The notes: generated from the sequence alone by a model not told the origin. Numbered from the stretch's first letter, positions 11,301 to 24,886 are shown. The stretch: 64,000 nt of DNA from Atherix ibis (GCA_958298945.1 OY282606.1:88729696-88793695); one strand, 5' to 3'. A program made the numbers and translations.

Positions 11301-14300
11301 GTTCAATGTTTACCATAAAATAGTACAGTGCCGGTGTATATAAAGTGTGTGTAAGAAAGTTTAAGGTACCGAATTTTTTTAATAGTGCAAAAAATACGTG
11401 AATTTCTATTAATTCTTAATTGTAAAAGTAAATGTTAGGATCGTATATTTATATGTTAACTTTACAGGTTCCCACAAAATAAATGGTTGCGGGAAAAGTG
11501 CATTGTGGCAGCTGCATCCGGTATTCCCAAGAATAAATAATATACAGTGAAATAAATAAAATGAAAATACATAATAAATAAATAAATATTAAAAAAAAAA
11601 TACTGTGTTTTATTGCATATTTCCAAAACTAATTCCATCAAACAACAAGACCCGCAATATTAAAAAATCTGCTTCTTTACGCATAAATGATATCACATAT
11701 GAAAATGGTTTTAAACGAACCGCTTCAATCGCATACTGAACTTTTAATTTGGCCCCCAATGATTTACGCCATTTCTATTGTATTGCATGTGTGTGCGTTC
11801 TATGAATGTATTGCCACAAAAGTTGGACAGAATTTTTGTGGAGAGGCCTATCCAGTACTTCTTTAATCTAAGCGAAAAACAAATGATTTTTTGACATACG
11901 GTTGTCAAAAATACTTGAATGCTTTGAAAGAAGTTGGAACGTGTGTGGCCAGTCGGCCGACCAAGTTGGCCTGTGTGTGGGCCACATAAGTATGAAGTTG
12001 GTTGTAAAAAAATACAATTAGGGTCCTCTGTTGGGAAAAAAACGAAACTACTTTCCGAACAACCCAATATAATAAAGTAAAAATTTTATCAAAATCCGAA
12101 TTTAAATCAAGTTTATTTTCTACGTTCCTTTTTTAAAGTGCAAACTGAATACCATAAAATATTTTAAAATATAGTTCCGTGAATAAGTGCATTTCACTAT
12201 CTAAATAAATTGTATACTTCTTTATAGCATATAAGAATGGAATTCAGTAAATTGTTATGGAAACTTTCTTTTAAATGGAAATAAAATTATTTAAAAGAAA
12301 GTTTCCATAACAATTTACTGAATTATTAAAAACTTTTTAAAAAAAAATAAAATGTGGGTTTTGTTCACATTGAAAACTTTTCAATATTATTTCAAATTTA
12401 TATTATCATATCATCTACTTTAAGTGGAATAAAAATAAATATAAATTTTCTCTCATATTTTCCATCTATAAACAGTTAAATTATCGCAAAAATCTTATTC
12501 TTATTGGAAAATTTCCATATTGCCTAAGAGCATGTTCGTAATTTGTATCTTTGTATGGCATTTATACGTGAATGTATGATATATAAAATCAAATAATAGA
12601 AAACATTCACTTATATATGTGTACTCTTGAATAAAATAGATTTTCTTATAATACTATTTTTAGCATAAATATAAACTGTCCCGAACCCAAAAAACTAGGC
12701 CACATCGAAATGCACGCATCCAAGATGCTTTTCATGAAATTTCACCATAGAAACTTAGTCTCGGAAATACCTAATCTCATTTTTATGTTCCAGCTATTTC
12801 TGAAACAATTTTATAAGATTTCATAAGAAACTATATTCCAGTTGTGCATCAGTAAATAATGAAATTAATTTGAATTTTCATGTGTCTAAAATCTATAAAA
12901 ATAGAATTGCTACGAAATTTCTTAAAACACTTTTGACTCTTCTCGTTCAACTCACACCATTACCTCATTTACAGTATGCATTTGCATTTATTTATTTTTT
13001 TATAATAAACAACAACAACAGTAGATTTAAACATATATATGTTAAAATAATAGTATATGATAGATACTAGCATCTGTACAAAGTTTTATAGATAGTTCTA
13101 TGTGCCGGAAGCTATCATTGGCATAGAGAATTTGGGGCCTGCATTCTACTATTGCCAACTATTTGATAAATTTACTATTTACCAGTGCAATGATCGAGTC
13201 CTTAACGCATTTCTATTTATGTCAGGTCGATAGCGTCAACATTTTGTTTTGTTTTGTTTTGATAATTGTCTATCAACTAATATAAAAATAGTTAATAGGA
13301 GTAAGTGAACTTTATTCAAATTCAAATTAATTAAAAAGATTTTTCATTTTTTTTTTTTTAAATGATATTAAAATAGAAATAATTTTTTATGATAGCTCTT
13401 ATTTATAATCTTTTGGGAAAAATTATATTTTTAAATAAAACGAATTGCATTATTGACAAATTATCATAAATAAAAGATATTTAAAATTAGAATCCCAAAA
13501 AAAAATTTGAACAGAAAATTCTTGTTAGTGAAAAATATTTTTGTTATATAAAATTTATAATATAAAAAATGTTTATGAAACGATCATCTTAAGTAAAAAA
13601 TTTTTCTATTAAATATTTTTATATGTAAAAATTTCTCTTTGATGATAAAGTTTTCTTTATAAGGAAATTATTAAAATACAGGTGAACATCCACGTTAAAT
13701 TTTTTAGGAATAAATTTACTTTTAGGGTTGAAACTTTTAGGGTTGAACAGAACCATACATAAAATCAGAATAGGATTTTATTTGACTATTGTTTAATTTA
13801 TATGTTATATTATAAATAAACATATATAATGAAAATAGTTTTTGTTTTATCGGTCAAATTAAAAAAAAAAGAAAAAAATAATTGAACTAAACTCATGCAT
13901 TTGAACGAACGCACAGAGGACTTTTTATAATATGATAATAAAAGACATTGAATCAATTTCAATTTAAGACGAATTCATATCAAAATAAATATGTTGAATA
14001 AACATTAATAAATTTTTTTGGTTGTATTTTTCTACCTTTGCCATTCGGCATCCTTAATATCAGACATTAATCCTAAAGACGAAATTCCAATATGTCCATA
14101 GCCTCGTGCACCAAACTTTTGTGCGTAGCAACCTATATATTAATAATTAATCCTTTTTAAAAGCTTCATTTTTTAATTGCAATTAAAGCGAAAATTTAAT
14201 TCACTATTATTATTATACATAGACAGTTTTAGGATTCATAACATTAAAAAATTTAATTGTTTATTGTTTTCTTTTTCTTTTTTAATAGAAAATGTTAGTA

Positions 14301-17300
14301 TTCATTATTATTATTATTTTTTTTTTTATAAAAAAATACTATTTTAATATATATATAAAAAAAGGAAAAACAAAGGATAAAATTCAAATGAACTTACCCA
14401 TCTTGATAATCTACATCACTTTGTAGAGCGCCAGCTCCTTGTCCATAACCATATCCTTTGGGACCAAATTTCTTAGCATAGCAAACTAAAGTAAATGAAT
14501 ACCAAATGGAACAAGAAATAACAATAAATTTTAACAAGGATTTCAAAACGACAAACACTTTATTTTATATACAAACATACTATATAAGTTATGGAGAAAA
14601 AAATACAACTTTTAAAATAACACACACCATGCATTAATATAACAAGAACAAGAAAAAAAATCATTCTTAATATTGTGAAAAAAAATTCATATTTATGTTG
14701 TAATATTATTTAAATATTAAAGTTTCGCTAATATTTAAATAGTTAAATTATACAGTGTAAATATGAAATAAGTTATATTTAAATAATTTTATGTTATTCA
14801 CTATAAATATATATAATTAAATTATAGTATCGGTTAGCAATTGTCTGTACCTAAAACATGAAGTGCCAAAAGGAAGCTCAGCCGTACGAGTATAATTGAG
14901 ATTAAAGCATTTTCAATATTTGCGCATAACTTTAAACTGGCATAAATAATTTATATGCATTTATTTTTTGTTTTTTTTTTTTGCACATAACTTTTTATGA
15001 TATAATCTCACATATTTTTTTTCAATTTATGCACAATTCTTTTCCAGATTAGGCAATAGTAGAGCGCACACCTTTAGTAGCAATTAGGGTGTAGACTTTT
15101 AATGATATAAGCTTTGATAAAAAATAATTAATTTAGCATTATTTATTTTGAAAATCTTTTCGAAATAAGAACAGAAAAAAAGTAAAGCATTTTTTCTTTT
15201 CTTTCGATTAAAGCATTTATTAAAAGCGTTTTTTTTTTATTCTCTTCTATCATCAATTTTAATAAGCAAACTTCAATATGCTCAACTGATCAAAGGATAT
15301 CTTTTATATATACAAATTTTTTTTTAAGCATAAAAAAAAAACAAAAGACATTTTTTCTCTTTTGCTTATTTTTAAATATGGAATAAAATTTATATGAAAA
15401 TAAATGCCGACCTTTGCAATATATATTTCGATCTGGAGCTTCACAGCAATTAGTTGAATCTAATCCTTTTAGGCAATTTCCACATTTGTAACATTCTCTG
15501 TGCCACATCTATACAGTTTAAAAATAATTATATTTATGTTTATACATATTATGAATATTTTTGTACTAGTCAGCAATAAAAAATATACGAGGTATGGTAT
15601 AAAAATAATGAGACTATTTTAATAACATAACTGGTACTTTAGTCCCTTACAGAGGTGCAGTACAAGTTCTAGTCTTGTCCCGTTACTACGTGATCCTATA
15701 GAGTGAAGTAATGTTTTCATGAGGGGTTACGCCAAAAAATTGGAGCAATGAGCATATTCTTATCAATAGAATACATTTTTCGATGACATAAAGTATTTTG
15801 GAGGACCGAGAGGCGGTGGAAGATGGATCAGACCTCGCGCAAGATGGTTTTCGATATCGAAAACTGTCAGAACGTTGACCTCGAAAAGGCTCAAAAAATG
15901 GGTTTTCGTATCCAAATATTGGGTTGTCCGAAAAGTGTTTATTTGTTTTTCTATTTTTTTTTTTTTGAAAATTATTCAGACACGAATATAGTAAAAAAAA
16001 ATCTTTTAAATTGTATTTTCAATTATTTATAAAAATTGAAATGTAAACTTTTCCTCCGATATTTTTATTTTAATTGTTATCAAAAATTTTGATTAATAAA
16101 TATATTCATAATTGTTAAAAAAAATTATGAAAATAATATTAAAAGTATTTTCATTTTTCTTAACAATAAAAATTGTATAATCAATTACAATATTATTGGG
16201 TTGTCCGAAAAGTAAATTCGTTGTTTCCTAACAGAGGTTTTAGTTGTATTTTTTCACAACCAACTTCATACTTAAGCCAACATAATCATATGTATTTTGA
16301 CAGCTGACATAGTAAGGTTTACTTGTGAAAAAAATTCGATTAATTCTGCATAGTAGGTTTTGGTTGATACACTTTCAAATATGGAAAGTGAAAAGCAGCA
16401 TTTCCGGCATATTTTACTTTTTTACTATAGAAAACATAAAAATGCTGTTTAAGCAAGAAAAAAGTTATCCGTTGTGTTAAGTGATCTCGACGGTGCACCA
16501 CGTTCTGGAAAGCCAGTTGAAGCTGAAGAAGGTACAATAAAGGCATTAATTGATGCAAACCGACGCATAACAACTCGTGTTAAATTTATCGAATTCGACA
16601 GTTCATGATCATTCGAAACGGGTAGGTTTTATCTCAAAACTTCACATAAGGGTTCCTCATCTTCTTATTCGGATTTTGATAAAATTTTTACTTTATCAAT
16701 AATTGTATTTTTTTACAACCAATTTCAAACTTAAACTGCATAATCATATGTATTTTGACAGCTGACATAGAAGACAATTCGATTGATTTTGCATAGTAGT
16801 TTTTTGGTTGATACACTTTTAAATATGGAAAGTCAAAACAGCATATAGAAAAGTGAATAATGCTGTTCAAGCAAGAAAAAAGTTATCCGAAGTGTTAAGT
16901 GAGCGCCATTGTCAAAACTGTTTTGCAAAAATTCGATCCGGTTAAACAAATTTAATGATTCACTTAAAGAAAAAAGTCCAGAATTGCTCAATAGGAAAGG
17001 TATAGTGTTCCAACAGGATAATGCGAAACTACACGTACATATAAGTTTGACCATTCGGCAAAATCTTTCAGAGCTTGGATGGGATATATTACCACATCTA
17101 CCATACTCTCCAGACCTAGTACCTTCTGATTATCATTTGTTTCAGTCTCTACAAAAATTTTTAGACGGTAAATCGTTTAATTCAAATGAGGAGGTCAAAA
17201 ATCACTTGGATCAGTTTTTTGCCAGCAAAGAATAAAAATTTTACGAGCGTAGAACCATGCTACTACTAGAAAGATGGCAAAGGATATTTTGGATTAGACT

Positions 17301-20300
17301 GGATAATATTTAATTGAATAAAATATTAATTCACTATAAAAAAATCCTCTTTAATTTTTATTTAAAAAAAAAACGAAATTACTTTCCGGACAACCCAGGA
17401 GTTTTTTTTGTCGGAAAATGTGATTCCTGTCCGTATCAGTTTTTTTGCTCCCCAAAAACTGTAAAAACACTTAAAAGGACGTCATCTAAATACTGTCGAT
17501 AACACCCAAAGGAGTTAAAGACAAAATCCAGTTCAAAGAAATGTTTTTTTTTTTTTATTATTTTTCTACCACACCTCATATAATCTATATTATTAGTTCT
17601 ATCAGTTTGATCAAATAAACGCAAATATGTGTACATTGTGTTTCATCTCAGATAAATCAAGTAGTAGTAGTAGTTTTTTTTATGATACCAGATTTTATAA
17701 TAACATAAAAAAAAAAATTTCATAACTTTACCTTTAATATCAAGCAGTATAAATTTTATTTGAATGATCTTTCTTTTCTTTTCGATTAATTTATTAATCA
17801 CTTATCATTCAATAGTAGTTAAATAAAAAAGAAAAGAAAAAACAGAAAATATTAAATTTACACTATAAGGAAAATATGGAAAGAAAAAAGATCCGAAATT
17901 GGTAAAAAAATTGATGAGATATTCTAAATACCTCTGCAGTATATATCTTTATCTGGACCATCACAATGCATTGTCGAGTCCAATGTTCTATTGCAATTTA
18001 AACATTTAAAGCATCTTCTATGATAACCCTAATAGATTTTCCAAAACATATAATTTCAAAAAAGAACTTATATGAAACTATATAAATGTAGAATATTCGC
18101 TATATTTTATAGAATTTTTTTTATGAAAATCATATCATTTGTTCAACTTACTCTTCCTCTAGCGAGCATCTGTTCAGCAGCATATACATAACCACCACAT
18201 CGTGGACATCCTTGTCCTTCAGGAGCTTTTGCGATAGCACGTGGTTCTAAACGTGCACCATTACGAAGTCCTTCTTCCCTATAGAAATAATAGTTTTTTT
18301 TATATTTTTTTTTTATTGATTTATTCTGTCTTCAATATAAGAAGTATCTATTATTATTAGTTTTTTTTTTTATGTAAATATAATTTTTTTTTATTTAAAT
18401 TTAAGCTATTATATTAAAACCCACAGCTAGTATTATATTGTATAGATTTCAATAATTGATCAATAATATCATGCTAAGAGTTATTTTTTTTCCTATGTAT
18501 TTGAAAACAAAAATCTTTAACAAAAAAAACAAAAAATTATTTTCAGGGTCAGTACTAAAATTTTGTTCTCAGTGTCAGAATTAATTATCCAATATATTTT
18601 TTGTCATAACAAAAAAATTCTTTCATCGATACTTAATATTTCAATAAAGATATTGTAGAAATATTTTAAAAATCTATTGCCATTAATCTTATTGAGAGGA
18701 AAACAATATTCTATAATTGATAATTAAAACAAACAAAAAAAAGTATGTATATAAAATAAAAATAAATGGTTCAAGGACTGTTTAGATGTCAAGTTCAAGG
18801 ACATAAATATATGACAAACAAAGCTTTGATTATAAAATGTCATTAAGAAATGATTTTAGATCATTTATTTTATAGTTTGAAAAATACACTCACAATTATT
18901 TATTAGATATGCTATTAAAGATATTATTTATTGAAGTTTTTATTTGCCATTTTACATTAAGGATTGATTGATCATAGAAAATGCTATTTTTTTCCAGCAT
19001 TGTGGATACCTCAATCAGGAAAATTATGGTTTAATCAATTAAAAGTGATTGTGAAAAACCTATTGTATCAAAATTTTAACTTTAAACCTGCGAAAAATTA
19101 CATGTTTGCGTAATTTCGAGATATGGTGCTGTCAATTAACTTTCAAGATCATGCAATTTGACGCCGGTGGACTTTTTCTTTTGACGCTATGTAAAAAAAA
19201 AACCTCAATTTTAAGAGCATTACAGCCCGAAATGTGCGAAAATATCATTAAATTTTTATATTAAAAATGATATTATACTTTATTTTAGTAATATCTAAAT
19301 AATATAAAAAAATCTAAATTTTTAAAAGGTATTTTATTTAACTTTACTTTCCGAAGTAATCATTTAGTATTTTTTTTTTTTTCAAAACGAGAAGAAAAAA
19401 GTTTTTAAGTTTTTTTTCGTAAAATGTCCTTTTATAATAATTTCCAAACTATACAAATTATTTTTTTTATTAATATTTTAATTTTTTTTTTATCTTTTTA
19501 AATAACATTAATACTGAAATATAAATTCTAATCGCAACGACACTAAAGACAGAATGTCCTAAAACGTATTCGAACTCTAGTACGTTCACGTACTAATCGC
19601 AGAACTGTTCGATTTTGCCATTACAGGGGAAATACGTTTCTATTTTTATTATGTTAAAAAATTAAAAAAAATCCTAAAAAATTTATTGTGTCCTTTTAGC
19701 CTAAACCAAAAAAAAATCTTTTTTTAAGTAGATCTAAGAACTTATAAAAGTGCTGCTAAGAATTTAAAAGAATAAAATTATAATGGGTCAACAAAAAAAA
19801 AACCTGCAAACTATTGTAAATCAATTTAATATTACCAAAAGAACATTTTATAGATAAACTAATTATAGAAAAGGATCTTTATAAGATAAAATTCTTGGTG
19901 ATAAAATGATTTGAATGTAAAACTTCACTCATTTAACTAGAAATTTCCTTACAAACTGAACAATAGACTTTTCAAGTTGAATACCATTAAAAATTAATAA
20001 TTGACTTAATTAAAAAAAAAAAAAAAAATATTAAACTATATTTTTATATTATAATATAATTTTTTTTATAAAAATATATATAAAAAAAAATCAATTTCTA
20101 TCAAATGAACTTATTGACAATTATTGAAATCTAATCCATTTAGCTTTAGTCTGCTTTATTTTGGCATAAGCGTTTTAGTTATGTAGCATAGAAAATTTAA
20201 TTGCCAGTTAAAATATTTAATTAATTTTTTGTTTAATTTTCAATTAAAAAGAATAAAAAAATTTTTCTTAGCTAGCCAAAAAAAAAAAAAAATTATAAAA

Positions 20301-23300
20301 ACTTTGGTTTGTTTTTTTTTTTTTTAAATTTATTAAAATGCTTGCAAAAAAATACAAAATTTGAAAATTTTACAACAAAAAAAAATTTTTTTTCTTTTTT
20401 AAATTTATAAACTTTTTTTATTTAATTTGAATAATTTAAAAAATTCAAAAAAAAAAAAAATTCTTTAAAAATATTATAAGAAAATGATGTATTGTACAAT
20501 ATCCTGGGACAAGGTAAAGTCCCTCTTTTTTTTCTACTTTTTTTTTTTTATCATTGAAAATTTATTCAACGGAATTATTTAACTGTATAAAGTTTTTAAG
20601 GTCTTTAATTAAAACTACATATCAATATTATGTAAGTTGATAGTAGTAAATATAAAATAAATTGCTATTTGAGGGCACTTTCCTTATCCCAAACCGTACA
20701 GAATATTTATTTAGAAACAAAAAAAAAATTGTTTTGTTTTGTATGTCTATGAATGTAATATTAATGAGAGTATTATATTTTGTTTGTTGTAACAACTATA
20801 TAAGTTTTTTTTCAAAAAAAAAAAAAAATAACACCAAAAACAAAATACAAAAGGATAAAAAAAATATAAATAATTAAAAAATTATACTAAATATTATTAG
20901 TTACAAATACAAAAATCTATTATATTTTATGAATTATTCATAATTATTATTAATATTATTAATATTCAAATTGCATCTACTATTTTTATTATTGCTAAAT
21001 TTTTTAACTATTATAATTTTATCTGTTATAATATTATTATTTTTTTTGATTTTTTTTTTTTTTGTTGATTAATTTTAAATGGAAGCAGTAAGAAGAAAAA
21101 ATGCTTATAGCGGCAGCATGAATTAGAGAAAAAAAAACATTCTTTTTATCATAATTATTATAAAGAAGAAGAAAAAATGGAAGTAATTCTCACCCCTTTT
21201 CCTAGCTAGATTCGTATGCAGAAAAATCACTTCTGTGGACTGTGCGTTAGGGTAAAAGATGGTCTAATCCCATATTGCATACATATATATATATATATAT
21301 ATATATAAATATATATATATATGTGTATGTAGGTGTATATTCATTTACATATACATATGTTTTTAAAAAAAATTGTTCCTTTTTTTCCAACAACAACAAA
21401 AAAAAACAAATCTCACTGCAAATATCTCTACTCGATCGATATTATATCATAATAACACCCTCAAACTCAGAGACAATAAAATAAATCGATTTCAAATCAA
21501 TTAAATTAAATGCAATTACAAAATAAGAGTTAATCATGAAAAAGTATTCTACTTTATTTTAATTTTATTTTCTTTATATTTTCAAATATCATAATAAAAA
21601 AAAAGATTTATCTATTAGGTTTTATCAATCTCTAAAAAAAAAAAGAAAAACGAACAGCATTACACAACATTGAAAATTTTTACTAGCAATAATTACTAAA
21701 CGTTGACGAACCAAATAAAAATGAAGAAAAATGAAATACTTCATTTGCCATAAAAGCTTCCCTCAAAAAAAAAATTTTAAACTAGCACAATTATATACGA
21801 ATATTACTGCTCAATAAATAAAAAAAAAGTGATTAAAAATAATAATAATAAATTAATTAATAAATAAATAAAAATTTAATCATTTTTTTTTTTTTATGAA
21901 ATTCCATTTTTTAATTTTTATTGAAAATTTTCAGTTATTTTTCCATCTTGATTGTTGGATCAAGTTTTAATACTTTATTTAAAATTTATTAATAATTTTA
22001 TAATTAGCAATTGATTTTTTAAATGTTTGTTTGGTTTTTTTTTCTTTTTCTTCTATTTTCTTTGTGCAAGCAATATTGGGCTGAAAATCCTTTTTTACTA
22101 AGATGAAAAAATGTTTTGCTAATGTTTGACTCAATCATTTGGCGGTAGATATTATATAGTAAATTACATATTATTTTTTTTTTCAAATTTCAAATACCCA
22201 ATTTTTAAAGTAGATATAATTAAATTTTATAATTATATGTATAATTACAAATAAAATTAAAAAAAAAACAAAAACAAAACAAAAAAACATAGAAATGGAA
22301 TTAATTTCAAATTGTTAAATAACAAAATGTTATACAATTTTTATGATTTACTATTTTAAAACAGTTAAAACATTTAAGATGCAGGGATAAAAGTTCTATT
22401 TTTTTTTTTTTTTAATATTCAAAGTTGGTACTTTAAAATATTTGATTTTATTTTTTTTTTAACTTTTATTATTATTTGAAATGTTTTCTTTTTTATTAAT
22501 AAAAATTTTGTTTTTTAATATAATTGTTTTTTTTTCTATGTTTTAAAAGTATTTATTTAAATTTGTTTATGTAATTTTCATTTTTAATTTTAATACATAT
22601 ATATATGTATATGTTTATATATACATATATATACATATATAAATATTTTTATTATTTTTATTGTTTTTTTTTTTTTTGGACATAAAGTATATTGGAGGAA
22701 CAGGATCCGGCACTCCAACGAGATGTACTGTCACAGTGTTGGCTTAATTTCTGTTATGGAACAAGAAAAAGGGACTTTGGTCATGCATTTTACATTTAAA
22801 AAATATTTTTAATACTTTTTTTTTTGTATTTGGTTTTTTTCTTTTCTTTTCTTTCTTTTTATAAGGATTTAATGGACTTTATAAATCAATAAAATAAAAT
22901 TAAAAAAAAAAAGGTATTTTAATAAATATTAACTATTTAATTGGTTAACAGCGGATAAAGATACAAAAAATTTTATTAATTTCTATATAAATGTTATTTA
23001 TTGTAAGAATGATTTGTTTGGAAAAAAAATAAAAATAAATAAATATAAAGAAATAGAAAATCGTTATAAAAACTTTTATTATTATAATTATTGTTATTGT
23101 ATAGATATTAATATGATTGTTATTATTATTTTTATGATAATTATTAACAGAATTCTAATTATTACTATTATTATTTACGAAAACATGTAACAAAATATAA
23201 ATTTTCTTATTCTATCAAAGAAATTTTACTATAATTTCTAAATTTATCTTTAAATCTAAGAAATATTCTTAATTTGTGTATATTTATCCGCTCAACGGAA

Positions 23301-24853
23301 AAAAATTAGTATATACTAAAAAAAATTTTTTTTTTTTTTAACAATAATAAAAAGAAAAGTTCTTAATAAAATATATATACGAATATACATATATATAGTT
23401 ATTATATATATATATGTGTATATATATGTGAGTAAAGAGAAAAATATTTTAAGAATTTTATTATTGCATACCATAAAATTCAAATATTTTCTTTTAATAT
23501 GCAGTAAAAAACAAAAAATAAATAAATTTAAGCAAACCTAAAATTAAAATGGTTCTTCACCAATAAAAAGAAAAAATAATTGTTTTTCTTTTTTTTTCTT
23601 TTTGTCTAAAAATATTTCTTATTTTTTCTTGAAAATATTCTTTTAAGATAAAAAAAAAAATATAGGATCATCCATTTTATAGTTTGGAAAGTAGAGTTCT
23701 GTAATTGGATAGTTGTTGAGTATATATATTATATTTTATATTAATTTAATTAGATTAATATTTGCCATTTATTAAAAAAATTATTAAACTTTATTAAATA
23801 ATACCAATTAGGTATTGAAATAATGGGCTTTTGATGTAGATTTTTCATATAAAATTTAATCCAGCCGTATATGATTTTACAAACAAAATTTCCGTATTTA
23901 GAATTTTTAAGTAAATGTGTTAAAGAAGATAGTGTAAATTTTAGTCGAGGGTATTATTGATTTTTAATATATAATAAAATACATATTTTGACATTGTTTG
24001 CGCAAAAACTTCTCAGAACAATTCTCAAAGTAATAGTCAGTCCAAAATATAACCCAAATGATATTAAAAATTACTATGCAAGGATCGACTCCTGCCAAGA
24101 AGTCTTTTAGTAACTGTTTTGAAAAATATTAAATTTTAATAAATAATGTCACAATTTATAGATAAAAAAATCTTTTCTTACTTTACTTTCCAAAGTACAA
24201 ATTGCATAATCCCGAATTAAGGTAAAAATATTTTTAAAAAATTTACAAAAAAAAAAAAAATATAATCGAAATTTTATCTTAACTATAAAATGGAAAATTG
24301 TTATAATATTTTCGAAAGAAAATAATAGTAATATACGAGTATATATATAAAATATTCAATATTGTTGAAAAAAAAAAAGGATACGTGAAAAATTTCTCCT
24401 TTTCAAAAAAAAAAAAAAAGAAAATTCTTTTAACTATAAATGTATAAGATCAATAAATTATTAAAAACGCAAACGTTCAAAATTAATTCAAAATAAAATT
24501 CTCAAAATATAATAATAATAATAGTAATATGTGTTCTTTTTTTTTTAATTTTTTTCAATATATGGAAAAAAAAATATATGTATTTTTTTTGCTTTTTTTT
24601 TTTTTTGTTGATAATATTATGATTGATGCAAGTTAATTTTTTAACAGTATTCCAATAAATATATTGCATATCTAGTTTTTTTTCAATAGATTTTTATTAG
24701 TTATTTTTTTTCTATAATAATATGAATATAAAACTGAAGGAGATAAGGAAAGGCCCCATTAATATTGCCTCAGATACTTTATGTATTTATTTATATGTAT
24801 AAATATGTATACATAGATAGGTGTACATATATTCACACTTATATAATATACGA

Positions 24854-24886
<33 letters not shown>

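Larger units (their letters stand above)
7859..11986. mobile_element. 4.1-kb DNA transposon with 36-bp inverted ends and TAA target duplication
   Basis: Both ends read TGT(A/G)GCCCACACACAGG, continuing through GGCCAACTTGGTCGGCCGAC; the first 36 bp match with one mismatch at position 4. Flanking TAA occurs at 7856-7858 and 11987-11989. Other mariner copies show a single uninterrupted TTAAGTATGAAG at this site, which confirms the insertion point. The subterminal block TATGTCAAAAAATCATTTGT is also shared in inverted order (about 8032 and 11893). A 3-bp TWA duplication is typical of PIF/Harbinger, but the internal THAP-type exons recall P-superfamily transposases. No DDE transposase is seen, so this copy is non-autonomous. 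Class assignment is open. Confidence 0.78.
6730..12067 (-). mobile_element. Mariner element, family 1, copy 2, split by a 4.1-kb insertion
   Basis: The left end TTGGGTTGTTCGGAAAG starts at 6730 after TA, and the inverted end CTTTCCGAACAACCCAA closes at 12067 before TA. Removing 7859-11986 and one TAA leaves a normal mariner of about 1.2 kb. The element sits in the Mlp intron between 6069 and 14036, with its transposase on the minus strand. Confidence 0.88.

Noticed and set aside
7859..11986. Assignment of the 4.1-kb element as a P element
   Set aside because: THAP-type exons fit, but no 8-bp target duplication is present and no P transposase core is seen; the TAA duplication argues otherwise.
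13100..13230. Decayed LIM exon in the large intron (DSIIAL on the minus strand, WHREF on the plus strand)
   Set aside because: Only a few residues match, on opposite strands, with no cysteine pattern or splice sites; probably chance.
15290..15508. Independent small protein starting MWHRECYKC
   Set aside because: It is Mlp exon 4 read past its donor; the ATG lies at the splice acceptor and upstream exon 3 supplies the frame.
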